A stretch of DNA of 64,000 nucleotides from Acinetobacter lanii (lineage in GTDB: Bacteria; Pseudomonadota; Gammaproteobacteria; Pseudomonadales; Moraxellaceae), in the NCBI RefSeq assembly GCF_011578285.1, contig NZ_CP049916.1, forward strand, positions 1,426,001-1,490,000, in the 5' to 3' direction. Below are positions 1 through 8,701 of the stretch, one piece after another. The notes beneath the pieces were generated by a model. It was not told the origin of the DNA. It did no database searches and saw only the letters and a program-made list of their open reading frames with translations. The position numbers and the translations under genes are program-made. Positions within the stretch are counted from its first letter, which is position 1, and each line of letters starts with the position of its first letter.

Positions 1-2
1 CT

Positions 3-266
3 GAGCAAAGTGGCTTAGTTGCACGCGTATTTGCTCAAGCTGAGCTATTAGAACAGACCTTACAAGCAGCAGAAAAAATTGCGGAAAAATCCTTAACCGC
101 AGTAATGATGATTAAGGAATCTATTAACCGTGCTTTTGAAGTGAGTCTCGCAGAAGGCTTACGCTTTGAGCGTCGGACTTTCCATTCGATTTTCGCAACT
201 CAGGATCAAAAAGAAGGGATGCGTGCTTTTATTGAGAAGCGACCTGCACAGTTTAAAAATCAATAG
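3..266 (+). CDS. enoyl-CoA hydratase, C-terminal part (cut by window edge)
   Basis: The reading frame is already open at base 3 and runs 87 codons to a TAG at 264-266, so only the C-terminal third of the protein is present. The visible part, with a run reading EKIAEKSLTAVMMIKESIN and then a segment ending RRTFHSIFATQDQKEGM, is the typical helical C-terminal trimerisation region of crotonase-family enoyl-CoA hydratases. The enzyme hydrates 2-enoyl-CoA to 3-hydroxyacyl-CoA in the cytoplasm. The next gene is a 3-hydroxyisobutyryl-CoA hydrolase, so this copy probably acts on methacrylyl-CoA in valine breakdown; that assignment is inferred from context. The catalytic residues lie outside the window. 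Confidence 0.85.
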   Translation, partial: EQSGLVARVFAQAELLEQTLQAAEKIAEKSLTAVMMIKESINRAFEVSLAEGLRFERRTFHSIFATQDQKEGMRAFIEKRPAQFKNQ

Positions 267-271
267 TGAGA

Positions 272-339
272 GAGGGAGCATGTGTAAATATGCAATCCCT
301 CGTTGCAATACCCATTTATATGCGAGGTGTGATGGGTAT
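272..339 (+). other. two tandem hairpins between the hydratase and hydrolase genes
   Basis: The 149-base spacer holds two inverted repeats. The first pairs GAGGGAGCAT (272-281) with ATGC (290-293) and TCCCTC (296-301). The second pairs ATACCCAT (308-315) with ATGGGTAT (332-339). Neither is followed by a run of T, so they do not look like ordinary intrinsic terminators. They could be RNA-processing or stability elements between two genes of one operon. The function is unknown. Confidence 0.4.
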
Positions 340-415
340 AGGTCATGGATGAAAAACGTCAAGGTATGACGTTCATCCTAAAAAATGATGAAAACAAAAA
401 TAAGGTGAAATCAAC

Positions 416-1450
416 ATGAGTTCTGACAATAATTTAATTTGCTCGAGCGAAGGTGTATTGGGCATCATTACCTTAGATCGTCCTACCCATTTAAACGCGT
501 TATCTTTAGAAATGGTGCAAGGGATTCAAGCCCAGCTAGAGGCATGGCGCAATGACAGCACAGTTCAAGCGATTTTATTCAACTCTAGCAGTCCAAAAGC
601 ATTTTGTGCAGGCGGTGATATTCGCTATCTGTACGATGCGTATAAAACTGGGCAGCATGATTACCGTGACTATTTTATCGCTGAGTATGAGATGCTGGAT
701 AACATTCGAAACTATCCTAAACCGATTTTGATTGTGCTTGATGGTTATGTGCTCGGTGGTGGTTTGGGGCTAGCACAAGCCTGCCACATTTTAATCAGTA
801 GCGAAAAATCACGTTTTGCTATGCCAGAAACAGCCATTGGATTTTTCCCGGATGTCGGTGCTACGCATTTCTTGTCCCGTTTAGATGATATAGGGGTGTA
901 TTTGGCAGTTACGGGTGAACAGATCAGTAGCAGCGATGCCTTACATCTAGACTTAATTGATTATTATGTGCCCAGTGAGCGTTTAGCGGATTTGTTCAAT
1001 AGCATTCGCAGTAGTGAGATACTGGATAAACTTACGATTGAGCAGATCATCAGTCGTTTTATCACGGATCCGGATGTGAGTGAAATTAGAAACTTATCCA
1101 GTGTGATTCACCAACATTTTTCTCATGCCAGTATTGAACAGATTGAGGCCAGTTTAGCGGCTGAATCAGATGCTTTATATCAGCCTTGGGCGCATAAAGT
1201 ACTGAATGTTTTACAGCAACGCTCTTTGATTGCCAAAAAAACCAGTTTGACCTTACAGCACGTGGGGCGCGGTCTGTCCTTAAAGCAATGTATGCAACTT
1301 GAGCGTGACCTGCAAGACATTTGGTTTGAACATGGTGACTTGATGGAAGGCGTACGTGCATTATTGATTGATAAAGACAAACAGCCAAAGTGGCAAAGCC
1401 ATAATCCTCAGCTCGATCAGATCATTGAAGACTTGACCAAAGCCGCTTAA
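416..1450 (+). CDS. 3-hydroxyisobutyryl-CoA hydrolase (crotonase superfamily)
   Basis: This 344-residue protein has the crotonase fold. It carries the oxyanion-hole segment AFCAGGDIR (about residues 62-70), the glycine-rich GYVLGGGLGLA (about 110-120) and PETAIGFFPDVGATHFLSRL (about 137-156). That last segment is characteristic of 3-hydroxyisobutyryl-CoA hydrolases, and E138 and D146 match the acidic catalytic pair of that family. The enzyme releases 3-hydroxyisobutyrate from its CoA ester in valine catabolism. It sits 149 bases after an enoyl-CoA hydratase, the preceding step of the pathway. The start has AAGGTG upstream at reasonable spacing. The length is normal for the family. Confidence 0.9.
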   Translation: MSSDNNLICSSEGVLGIITLDRPTHLNALSLEMVQGIQAQLEAWRNDSTVQAILFNSSSPKAFCAGGDIRYLYDAYKTGQHDYRDYFIAEYEMLDNIRNYPKPILIVLDGYVLGGGLGLAQACHILISSEKSRFAMPETAIGFFPDVGATHFLSRLDDIGVYLAVTGEQISSSDALHLDLIDYYVPSERLADLFNSIRSSEILDKLTIEQIISRFITDPDVSEIRNLSSVIHQHFSHASIEQIEASLAAESDALYQPWAHKVLNVLQQRSLIAKKTSLTLQHVGRGLSLKQCMQLERDLQDIWFEHGDLMEGVRALLIDKDKQPKWQSHNPQLDQIIEDLTKAA

Positions 1451-1571
1451 TCCAGCGAAAGACTCAACTTTAAATCTTTATCAGATGTTAATTCAGGAGA
1501 AATCTTAGCCTTATTGATTCAACAGAAATTTATCAAAACAAAAAATGACTCCACATGGAAGAGAGGTCGAT

Positions 1572-2912
1572 ATGCAACAGGTGAATCAACAATATTCATC
1601 CGAGGAAAAGTCATCCCATCGCTTGGCGGGTATTTCGAGTATGGTGGGAACCACCATTGAATGGTATGACTTTTTTATCTATGGTGCTGCCGCAGCGCTG
1701 ATTTTCAATAAACTTTTTTTCCCGAATCTCGATGCATTAACAGGTGTATTGGCGGCCTTCGCCACCTACGCCGTCGGTTTTATTGGACGCCCTTTAGGGG
1801 GCATTGTTTTTGGACATTTTGGTGACAAAATTGGTCGAAAATCGATGTTGTTGCTGACCTTGATGATGATGGGTATTCCCACCGTCATGATTGGGTTATT
1901 GCCGACCTTTGAAACGATTGGGTATTGGGCGGCATTTGCACTGGTAGTGTTACGCTTTATTCAGGGTATGGCTATGGGCGGAGAATGGGGTGGCGCAGTC
2001 CTAATGGCAGTTGAACATGCACCTGAAGGTAAAAAAGGCTTTTGGGGGAGTTTACCGCAAGCCAGTACAGGTGGCGGTTTGATGCTTGCCTCTATTGCGC
2101 TTTGGCTGGTTTCATTATTGCCTGAGCAGGCTTTGTTTAGTTGGGGTTGGCGACTGCCGTTTTTAGCCAGTATTTTGCTTTTAGGCGTAGGCTGGTATAT
2201 TCGAGTCAAAGTCCCAGAATCTCCAGATTTCGAGAAAAATAAACATAAGGTTGAAGCGGTAAAAATTCCGGCATTTAAAGTCATTCAGGAGCATCCGAAA
2301 AAAGTACTACGTATTATTGTGGCACGTGCGGCAGAGAATGCTTGGTTCTATATGGCATCGACTTTCACTTTGGCTTATACCACCACACAGTTGGGTATTG
2401 CTCGTGCCGATATTTTATTTGCCACCATTTGTGGTGCAGCCGTGATTATGGTGATGACACCGCTGTGTGGACATTTGTCTGATAAAGTCGGTCAACGCAA
2501 TATGTTTATGTTCGGCCTTTTGGTTTTGGCTCTATATTGTTATCCATTTTTTATGATGCTGAATACCAAAGATCCTGTTTGGGTTTGGACGGCTATTGTA
2601 TTGGCCATCGGGGTGGTATTTCCGATCATGTATGCGCCTCAATCTCAGTTATTTGCGCGTCAGTTCCCAGCCGAAATTCGCTATAGCGGCATTTCCATTT
2701 CGGTACAATTTGCCGGCGTTTTAGGGGGAGGATTAGCCCCAATGATTGCCACTAAATTGTTAGGCATAGGTGGTGGAAGTCCGCATCTGATTGCTGCATA
2801 TATCTGTGCGATGGCAGTGATTGCGATCATATGTACCAGTTTTATGTCCAAAGATCCAAAAGTGGGTACTTCGAAGACATATACGTCCAAAGCGGTATTG
2901 GATAAAAGCTGA
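1572..2912 (+). CDS. MFS transporter, metabolite:H+ symporter (MHS) family
   Basis: This is a 446-residue integral membrane protein with about 12 hydrophobic segments. It shows the MHS family start TTIEWYDFFIYGAAAALIF and the MFS loop signature GRPLGGIVFGHFGDKIGRK between membrane segments 2 and 3. Relatives move proline/betaine, shikimate, alpha-ketoglutarate or other organic acids with protons across the inner membrane. An in-frame ATG at 1545 is possible, but the ATG at 1572 has AGAGG just upstream and matches where homologues begin. It follows the valine-pathway hydrolase by about 120 bases and ends at a terminator, so it may import a related acid. The substrate cannot be read from the sequence. 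Confidence 0.85.
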   Translation: MQQVNQQYSSEEKSSHRLAGISSMVGTTIEWYDFFIYGAAAALIFNKLFFPNLDALTGVLAAFATYAVGFIGRPLGGIVFGHFGDKIGRKSMLLLTLMMMGIPTVMIGLLPTFETIGYWAAFALVVLRFIQGMAMGGEWGGAVLMAVEHAPEGKKGFWGSLPQASTGGGLMLASIALWLVSLLPEQALFSWGWRLPFLASILLLGVGWYIRVKVPESPDFEKNKHKVEAVKIPAFKVIQEHPKKVLRIIVARAAENAWFYMASTFTLAYTTTQLGIARADILFATICGAAVIMVMTPLCGHLSDKVGQRNMFMFGLLVLALYCYPFFMMLNTKDPVWVWTAIVLAIGVVFPIMYAPQSQLFARQFPAEIRYSGISISVQFAGVLGGGLAPMIATKLLGIGGGSPHLIAAYICAMAVIAIICTSFMSKDPKVGTSKTYTSKAVLDKS

Positions 2913-2927
2913 GTACTAGATTCAGTC

Positions 2928-2967
2928 AAAAAAAAGGTAGAGGCATGCAGGTGCATCTGCCTTTTTT
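2928..2967 (+). terminator. intrinsic terminator after the MHS transporter
   Basis: An A-rich GGTAGAGGC arm is followed by GCATCTGCC and six T. The two arms pair over about 15 bases with wobble, closing a short loop. It lies 15 bases after the transporter stop codon. Confidence 0.7.
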
Positions 2968-3083
2968 ACATCTGAGATTCGCTTTAAAAAAGCGTCATCG
3001 GCTTTGTTTTAATGGGTATTTATGCTTTTACGATTTGAGCTTTTCAGTACAATATCGGTATTGAAATCAATCAACCGTTAAAT

Positions 3084-3296
3084 ATGTGCAAAGATTTTAA
3101 AGCGATGACCTATGTGGTCGATGAGAATTTAACCGATACGTTTGCTTGGTTACTGGCACATCAGGATTGCTATGATGCTTTTGAGTTTGATGTACTAAGC
3201 CAGACATTATTGGTACATCATGCCAATGGGACAGATCAAATAAAAAAGGGTGATTACCTGAATGCCAACTACGGCATTTTAATCACGTCTCTTTAG
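3084..3296 (+). CDS. small hypothetical protein
   Basis: This 70-residue reading frame has no recognised family. It is acidic to neutral and mixed alpha/beta in appearance, without membrane segments or cysteine motifs (one Cys in the body and one near the N-terminus). The ATG at 3084 has no strong ribosome site. An alternative ATG at 3105 (MTYVVDENL) would give 63 residues. It stands alone between two terminators, so it is probably transcribed by itself. The composition looks coding and resembles the many small conserved proteins of Acinetobacter. I do not assign a function. Confidence 0.5.
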   Translation: MCKDFKAMTYVVDENLTDTFAWLLAHQDCYDAFEFDVLSQTLLVHHANGTDQIKKGDYLNANYGILITSL

Positions 3297-3372
3297 TGAA
3301 GTGATTCATCACTTAAATTTTTTTCACAGCTTACAGTTTAAAGCTTAAATATTGAATCAGCTTCTTTATTCT

Positions 3373-3400
3373 AAAGCCCAACACTAGATTGGGCTTTATA
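3373..3400. terminator. intrinsic terminator, probably bidirectional
   Basis: AAAGCCCAA and TTGGGCTTT form a perfect 9-base stem with a 7-base loop. T and A runs on both sides let it serve the small plus-strand gene and whatever comes from the minus strand. Confidence 0.75.
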
Positions 3401-3455
3401 TTGAGAACAGATTTTAATAAGCTAAAAGTGTATTTAGACTTTTAATTTTCAGGTC

Positions 3456-3581
3456 CTAACTGGCCATCGTATCGACGCTGATGTCAGTGAAAGTTGGTTT
3501 GGCTTGTTCTGCTTTTAATCCGAGTTTATCAAACAATTGCTTGTCTCGGCCTTCACCGGCATTGGGAGTGGTCAATAATTT
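3456..3581 (-). pseudogene. C-terminal coding remnant (41 codons) of an unidentified gene
   Basis: Read on the minus strand, the frame gives 41 residues beginning [20 protein letters not shown] and ending in [10 protein letters not shown] and TAG. The balanced, hydrophilic composition looks like a real protein tail. The codon just upstream (3582-3584) is TAA and no usable start codon lies in the segment, apart from a Met three residues before the end. The piece therefore appears to be the 3' end of a gene whose body has been lost, left just downstream of queG. I could not name the parent family. Confidence 0.45.
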
Positions 3582-3599
3582 TTATGTGAGCACGGTCAC

Positions 3600-4697
3600 T
3601 TAAACAGATAGTTTGAGCTGTTGTTCTTGGATCGCCCAATTAATATGGACTTGCACAATTTGATCATGCAGATCGTAATGTGATTTTAATTGTTCTAAAA
3701 TCTCGGGCGAATAGGGGGCATTGCCTAAGCCAATCGCAACATTGCGCATAAAACTTTGGTAGCCTGTACGGCGCAAAGGACTGCCTTCGGTTTTACTGAG
3801 AAAGGTGCTTTCATCCCATTGCCAAAGCTGAATTAAATCGACTTGGTCCAAACCATGCCGAGGATGAAAATCTTCCACGCTTGTGGTTTTTGCAAAGCTG
3901 TTCCAAGGGCAAATCAGTTGACAGTCATCACAGCCAAAGACACGATTACCAATCCCGCGGCGTAATTCCTCTGCAATCACACCTTGATATTCAATCGTAA
4001 GGTAGGCAATGCATTTACGTGCATCAAGCATATAAGGTTCAACAATAGCTTGAGTTGGGCAAATATCAATGCAGGCTGTGCATGAACCACAATGTTTGGT
4101 TGCAGGCGTATCAAATGGCAAATCTAAGGAGCTAAACAGTTCACCCAACACAAAAAATGAGCCTGCTTTCTTATTGATCAGTAAAGTATGTTTACCTGTC
4201 CAACCCATGCCTGCATTTTCAGCCAGCGATTTTTCAAAAATCGGGGCTGAGTCTGCGAAAGGGCGTGACTCGAAATCTCCCACTTTTTCTCGAATACGCG
4301 TCGCCAAGGTTTTGAGCCGTCCACGCATGACTTTGTGATAATCACGACCACGGGCATAACGCGCGATAATGGCAGAATTCGGTGCATGGGGTATCAAGCG
4401 AGGCTTTGGTGTTTCAACCAAATAATCCATACGTACACAGATAATGCTTTTGGTGCCTGGTACAAGTAAGGCTGGGTTGGCACGTTTTTCTAAATTTTCT
4501 TCAAGAAACTTCATATCGCCGTGATAACCACGATCTAAATATTCTTGAAAACGTGGTAATTCTTCTTGAGCATCCGGTTTGGCAATGACACAATCAGAAA
4601 AACCCAAGTCCAATGCTTGCGCTTTAATCCATGCTTTTAATGCAATAGGATCATATTGATCTAGAGGTATTTTTTCTAAAGATGTGGACTGAGACAT
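3600..4697 (-). CDS. queG: epoxyqueuosine reductase
   Basis: QueG is a cobalamin- and iron-sulphur-dependent enzyme that reduces epoxyqueuosine to queuosine in tRNA, the last step of queuosine synthesis. This 365-residue protein has the family layout: an N-terminal DUF1730-type region, then CGSCTACIDICPTQAI and CDDCQLICPWNSFA, the two ferredoxin-like clusters of cysteines that bind two [4Fe-4S] centres. The C-terminal part resembles the usual HEAT-like tail. The ATG at 4697 is preferred over a TTG at 4703. The gene is divergent from nnr with only 22 bases between the start codons, an arrangement also found in Escherichia coli (yjeS/yjeF). Confidence 0.95.
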   Translation of the reverse strand: MSQSTSLEKIPLDQYDPIALKAWIKAQALDLGFSDCVIAKPDAQEELPRFQEYLDRGYHGDMKFLEENLEKRANPALLVPGTKSIICVRMDYLVETPKPRLIPHAPNSAIIARYARGRDYHKVMRGRLKTLATRIREKVGDFESRPFADSAPIFEKSLAENAGMGWTGKHTLLINKKAGSFFVLGELFSSLDLPFDTPATKHCGSCTACIDICPTQAIVEPYMLDARKCIAYLTIEYQGVIAEELRRGIGNRVFGCDDCQLICPWNSFAKTTSVEDFHPRHGLDQVDLIQLWQWDESTFLSKTEGSPLRRTGYQSFMRNVAIGLGNAPYSPEILEQLKSHYDLHDQIVQVHINWAIQEQQLKLSV

Positions 4698-4719
4698 AAC
4701 CAAACAGAAGGGAAGAACA

Positions 4720-6198
4720 ATGCATCAAGCAGTTTACCATAGCCAAGCCATCCAAGCATGGGAGCAACGTTGGTTTGATCAACAAAACAGTGCTTATGGT
4801 TTGATGCAGCAAGCGGCTTGGTCGATCTCCCAACGGTTGATTCAGCGTTTTGCTACTCTAAAAACAGAGAGTATATCGATCGCTGTATGCTGTGGCGCAG
4901 GGAATAATGCTGGAGATGGTTACTTGGTGGCAAAATATTTGTCACAAGCAGGTTTTGAGGTTCACCTCTATACAGCCCAACGAGGAACGTCCCCCTCACT
5001 ACAACACGCTTATACCGAAGCACTTGCATTGGGTATAGCGATTTACTCCGGTTTTGATTTCCAGCAATCTTATACCGTATATATCGATGCATTATTTGGC
5101 ATTGGTTTAAATCGTGATCTCAATGCCGATTGGCAAAATGTCATTCTTCGAATCAATCAGCAAGTGGGATTCAAAGTTTCAATTGATGTGCCCAGTGGTC
5201 TAAATGCCAATACAGGACAACCGTTACCTTGTGCTGTTCATGCCGATTTAACCTATAGTATTTTGGGTTTAAAAGCAGGTTTATACACGGGGCAGGGCAA
5301 AGAATATACGGGTGAAATCGAATTGATATCCTTAATCCCCCTCGATCATGCTTTAACCCCATTGGCATATTTAAGTCAGCATCAAATTCAACTTCCTCAG
5401 CGTCAAGCCCATGGGCATAAAGGCAGTTATGGACACGTGCTCATCGTGGGTGGTCATGCAGATATGGGCGGTGCTGTGATCATGGCTGCAGAAGCGGCGT
5501 TTTCATCAGGTGCAGGTAAAGTCAGCATTGTCTGTGATGCCAAACACCATGGGGCGATACTTTCACGTTCACCCAATATCATGGTTCGAGATATCAATGC
5601 ATTCAGTGAAAGTGACATACAAGATATGGTTCAGCATGTAGATGCCGTGAGTTTCGGTATGGGACTTGGACGGGATCCTTGGGCGGCATCGATCTTTCAA
5701 ACATGGTTTAGGGTGTTGAATGAGTCACCTATTGAATTGGTGCTGGATGCAGATGCTTTATGGTTTCTCGCTTTACATCCAGCACAACTGAAAACACGTT
5801 GTTATGCCACCCCCCATCCAGGAGAAGCAGCCAAACTACTTGCACTAAATACAAAAGATATTGAAGCAGATCGGATTGAGGCAATTTATCGTTTGCAAAC
5901 ACAATATGGCGGTGAATGGGTGTTAAAAGGTTCGGGGAGCCTGATCTTGGAAAAAGAGCTTTGGATCTGTACAGCAGGAAATCCAGGAATGGGAACAGGA
6001 GGAATGGGAGATGTGCTTGCTGGCATGATTGCAAGTTTAAAAGCACAAATGCATGAGGACATTAGACTCAATGAAATCGTCACCTTACATGCATTAGCCG
6101 GGGATGAGTTGGCAAAACACGGCATGAGAGGCGTGCAAGCACATCAGATGGGAGCTGCCATTCAAAAAATGGTAAATCAAAACTATTTTAAACAATGA
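4720..6198 (+). CDS. nnr: bifunctional NAD(P)HX epimerase / ADP-dependent dehydratase
   Basis: This 492-residue two-domain repair enzyme acts on hydrated NADH and NADPH. The N-terminal YjeF_N epimerase half shows CGAGNNAGDGYLVAKYL (about residues 58-74) and SIDVPSGLNANTG. The C-terminal kinase-like dehydratase half shows HGHKGSYGHVLIVGG, ATPHPGEAAKLL and the ADP-binding GNPGMGTGGMGDVLAGM. Both halves are complete, so the protein should convert R-NAD(P)HX to the S form and then dehydrate it back to NAD(P)H. GGAAG precedes the ATG at good spacing. Its promoter must overlap the start of queG. Confidence 0.95.
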   Translation: MHQAVYHSQAIQAWEQRWFDQQNSAYGLMQQAAWSISQRLIQRFATLKTESISIAVCCGAGNNAGDGYLVAKYLSQAGFEVHLYTAQRGTSPSLQHAYTEALALGIAIYSGFDFQQSYTVYIDALFGIGLNRDLNADWQNVILRINQQVGFKVSIDVPSGLNANTGQPLPCAVHADLTYSILGLKAGLYTGQGKEYTGEIELISLIPLDHALTPLAYLSQHQIQLPQRQAHGHKGSYGHVLIVGGHADMGGAVIMAAEAAFSSGAGKVSIVCDAKHHGAILSRSPNIMVRDINAFSESDIQDMVQHVDAVSFGMGLGRDPWAASIFQTWFRVLNESPIELVLDADALWFLALHPAQLKTRCYATPHPGEAAKLLALNTKDIEADRIEAIYRLQTQYGGEWVLKGSGSLILEKELWICTAGNPGMGTGGMGDVLAGMIASLKAQMHEDIRLNEIVTLHALAGDELAKHGMRGVQAHQMGAAIQKMVNQNYFKQ

Positions 6199-6344
6199 AA
6201 TGCATTGAATTGAAATTACTTAGATTTTTTTGATCAGAAGATATTTTTCATGATCAGTAACAATTTACTCTACAGTGCATATTTTTATTTAAAAAGAACT
6301 GAATTAAATTAAAACCTCATTCAGGTTTGCAATGAGTCATCGTT

Positions 6345-6626
6345 ATGCCAAATAGAACCATGAAACTAAGGATTGAGGGCAGAGTACAGGGTGTGGGTTT
6401 TCGACACTGGATGCTAAAGCAAGCGTCAAAACTGTCTCTTAAAGGTTACGTAAAAAATATCGCAGATGGTGGGGTCGAAGCGGTGATTTCAGGTGAAGAT
6501 CACGCCATTCATGAAATGCTCAAAAAATGTTTAATCGGACCTTTGCGCGCTAAAGTGAAAAATTTAAATCCGGTTGAACTGCGTGCACACAATGTGGTTT
6601 TTGCAGATTTTCAAATCTTACGTTAA
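6345..6626 (+). CDS. acylphosphatase
   Basis: This 93-residue cytoplasmic enzyme hydrolyses carboxyl-phosphate bonds such as acetyl phosphate. The family signature GRVQGVGFRHW is present, with the catalytic Arg at residue 20, and KGYVKN supplies the catalytic Asn at residue 38. The length is normal (90-100 residues). A second ATG at 6360 would drop five residues without touching the active site, and no strong ribosome site separates the two choices. The gene follows nnr by about 150 bases and faces ruvC convergently. Confidence 0.9.
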   Translation: MPNRTMKLRIEGRVQGVGFRHWMLKQASKLSLKGYVKNIADGGVEAVISGEDHAIHEMLKKCLIGPLRAKVKNLNPVELRAHNVVFADFQILR

Positions 6627-6663
6627 ACCAAATTTTTCGTTTTAGCGCCAAAAAGCCATAAAC

Positions 6664-7209
6664 TTAACGTCGACGGGTACTGGTACGACTACGGCCTCGT
6701 GCCATACCGCCTAAAGCATTCAGTACCGCCATTTTTGACATACTGCCTGAAGCATGGGCATGACAAATCGCGGCTGCTAAAGCATCGGCAGCATCAGCTT
6801 GCGGTTTAATGCTTAAATTTAAAATACGCATTACCATCATTTGAACTTGTTCTTTGTCTGCTGCGCCGTAACCGACCACAGACTGCTTAATTTGACGTGC
6901 CGTATATTCTGCGACTTGTAAGTCTAAATTCACCAAAGCAGCAATGGCAGCGCCACGTGCCTGACCCAATTTTAACGCTGAGTCGGGATTGACCGCCATA
7001 AAGACTTGTTCAACGGCAGCTTCTGTCGGACCATGGAATTTTACAATACGTTCAATACCCGCAAAAATGCGTTTTAAGCGCTCAGGCATTTCTGGGGTTT
7101 CAGTGCGAATGGTACCTGCATCGACAAAAATCAGTTTTTGACCTTCTTTTTGTATGATTCCATAGCCAGTTAAGCGAGAACCAGGATCAATTCCGATAAT
7201 TAGTGACAT
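6664..7209 (-). CDS. ruvC: Holliday junction resolvase RuvC
   Basis: RuvC is the dimeric endonuclease that cuts Holliday junctions during recombinational repair, working with RuvAB. This 181-residue protein has the RNase H-like fold motifs [21 protein letters not shown] and [16 protein letters not shown]. The four metal-binding acids are D8, E67, D139 and D142. The C-terminus is basic (SRTSTRRR). ruvA and ruvB are not next to it. It is convergent with the acylphosphatase gene, 37 bases away, and divergent from fxsA. Confidence 0.95.
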   Translation of the reverse strand: MSLIIGIDPGSRLTGYGIIQKEGQKLIFVDAGTIRTETPEMPERLKRIFAGIERIVKFHGPTEAAVEQVFMAVNPDSALKLGQARGAAIAALVNLDLQVAEYTARQIKQSVVGYGAADKEQVQMMVMRILNLSIKPQADAADALAAAICHAHASGSMSKMAVLNALGGMARGRSRTSTRRR

Positions 7210-7331
7210 GCAAAGACTTTAAAAATAAAATAATGCCCATATTGTTACATAAGTGTATGAAAAAAGCTTGATACAGATTGAGCAGATGATTACCGCAATT
7301 TATCCATTATGTTGAGATTAGATTACTTTCC

Positions 7332-7901
7332 ATGAAAATAGCGCTTATAGTTTTAATCGGTTTGATCCTTGAAATCTTCGTTTGGATCGGTGTTGGTGAT
7401 CTAGTCGGAAGCATGTGGTATGTGTTCTTCTGGTTTGTGGCTGCATTTTTTATCGGTAGTAATTTGATTCGTGCACATGCATCAGGCTTGCAGCAAATGA
7501 AACAGGGGGGTGCCATGGCACTTGACCCAAGCATGACCAATAACTTACCTAAAATTATTGCGGGCATTTTATTGATTATTCCGGGCTTGATCACGGATGT
7601 ATTGGCTCTGCTGATTTTGATTCCACCTGTGCAACAAGCCCTTAAAGCTGTGGCAATGAAAACCTTAATGAAACGTCAACAAGCCATGATGGAAAAAATG
7701 ATGGGTGGAATGATGGGTGGTATGGGCAATATGGGCGGTGCAGATGCACAAGGTCAAAACCCATTTGCTGATTTAATGCGTCAAATGCAAGAAGCACAAC
7801 AAGGGGGTCAACGTGGTGGACGTGATTCAAACGTGATTGATGGTGAAGCGCGTGAAGTCACACCAGACGCTAAAAAGATTGAATTTAAAGACGTAAAATA
7901 A
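7332..7901 (+). CDS. fxsA: FxsA family membrane protein with a Met/Gly-rich tail
   Basis: This 189-residue inner-membrane protein has the FxsA-type hydrophobic N-terminal region. It starts with two membrane segments (about residues 1-45), then a polar loop, then further membrane segments around DPSMTNNLPKIIAGILLIIP (about 63-82), a stretch typical of the family. In Escherichia coli FxsA eases exclusion of phage T7 by F plasmids; its normal role is unknown. The cytoplasmic tail (about 115-189) holds a run of repeated MM and GG pairs, then a charged hydrophilic stretch. The gene ends at a strong terminator. Confidence 0.85.
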   Translation: MKIALIVLIGLILEIFVWIGVGDLVGSMWYVFFWFVAAFFIGSNLIRAHASGLQQMKQGGAMALDPSMTNNLPKIIAGILLIIPGLITDVLALLILIPPVQQALKAVAMKTLMKRQQAMMEKMMGGMMGGMGNMGGADAQGQNPFADLMRQMQEAQQGGQRGGRDSNVIDGEAREVTPDAKKIEFKDVK

Positions 7902-7936
7902 ATTGTGATTTAGTTGCTAGAATTAAAATAACCTGG

Positions 7937-7967
7937 AAAAGGCTGAACCGAATGTTCAGCCTTTTTT
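7937..7967 (+). terminator. intrinsic terminator after fxsA
   Basis: AAAAGGCTGAAC and GTTCAGCCTTTT form a perfect stem around a 5-base loop and are followed by a T run. It lies about 35 bases after the fxsA stop codon. Confidence 0.9.
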
Positions 7968-8038
7968 GTTTTATAAAATATACATTTCATTTAAACACTC
8001 GATATAATTTACTGTCTAAATTTTAATATTCATCTTTT

Positions 8039-8701
8039 ATGTCATTGCTCTTCACCATTTGTGCATTACATTTTGTGGCTCAACTCAGCCCTGGTCCAGA
8101 TGTATTGTTGATTGCAAAAAGTTCTGCTTCGACAACACGCATCAATACCTTAAAAATTATTCTGGGTATTTCAGTCGGTATTGTGGTGTGGGTGATTCTG
8201 ACCCTGTCAGGATTTAGCGTCTTGATTGAGAAATTCCCTTGGATTCAACAGCTGTTGATGTTGATTGGTGGGTTTTTCTTGGCAAAGATGGGATGGGCGA
8301 TGCTAATAGGTGGTTTGAAGTCAAGGCATCAAAGTTTTGATTTAAATGCTGGATCTGAAGGGAAGTCTGAATCTCGAGAAGCTCAAACAGCAGCTAAGAC
8401 TCACTATTTTTTACAAGGTTTACTTACCAATCTATCCAATCCCAAAACGCTCATTTATTTCAGTAGTGTCTTTTCATTGGCATTAACCTCATCTGCCAGT
8501 GCTTATCTCAAAACACAGTTGGCGATCATTATTCCTATTCAAACCTTTTTGGTTTTTGCCGTGTTTATGTTGATTATGTCGATGCCGAAGATCAAACAAT
8601 TTTATCAACACTCAGGCAGTTATATTGATATTATTTCAGGCACACTATTTTTAATCTTTGCGATTTGGCTGTGGGTGGATGCCATTCGTTTGATCAACTG
8701 A
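8039..8701 (+). CDS. LysE/RhtB family amino-acid exporter
   Basis: This 220-residue inner-membrane protein has about six hydrophobic segments. It starts with the RhtB-family pattern HFVAQLSPGPDVLLIAKSS and later has the conserved GLLTNLSNPKTLIYFSSVFS. Family members export amino acids or related small molecules; the substrate here cannot be predicted. A polar loop rich in Ser, Glu and Lys (about residues 100-125) is typical. A second member of the family lies on the other strand at 16541-17161. The start is only a few bases into a TTTTATG context with no clear ribosome site. The 3' end overlaps a possible small minus-strand gene. Confidence 0.9.
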   Translation: MSLLFTICALHFVAQLSPGPDVLLIAKSSASTTRINTLKIILGISVGIVVWVILTLSGFSVLIEKFPWIQQLLMLIGGFFLAKMGWAMLIGGLKSRHQSFDLNAGSEGKSESREAQTAAKTHYFLQGLLTNLSNPKTLIYFSSVFSLALTSSASAYLKTQLAIIIPIQTFLVFAVFMLIMSMPKIKQFYQHSGSYIDIISGTLFLIFAIWLWVDAIRLIN

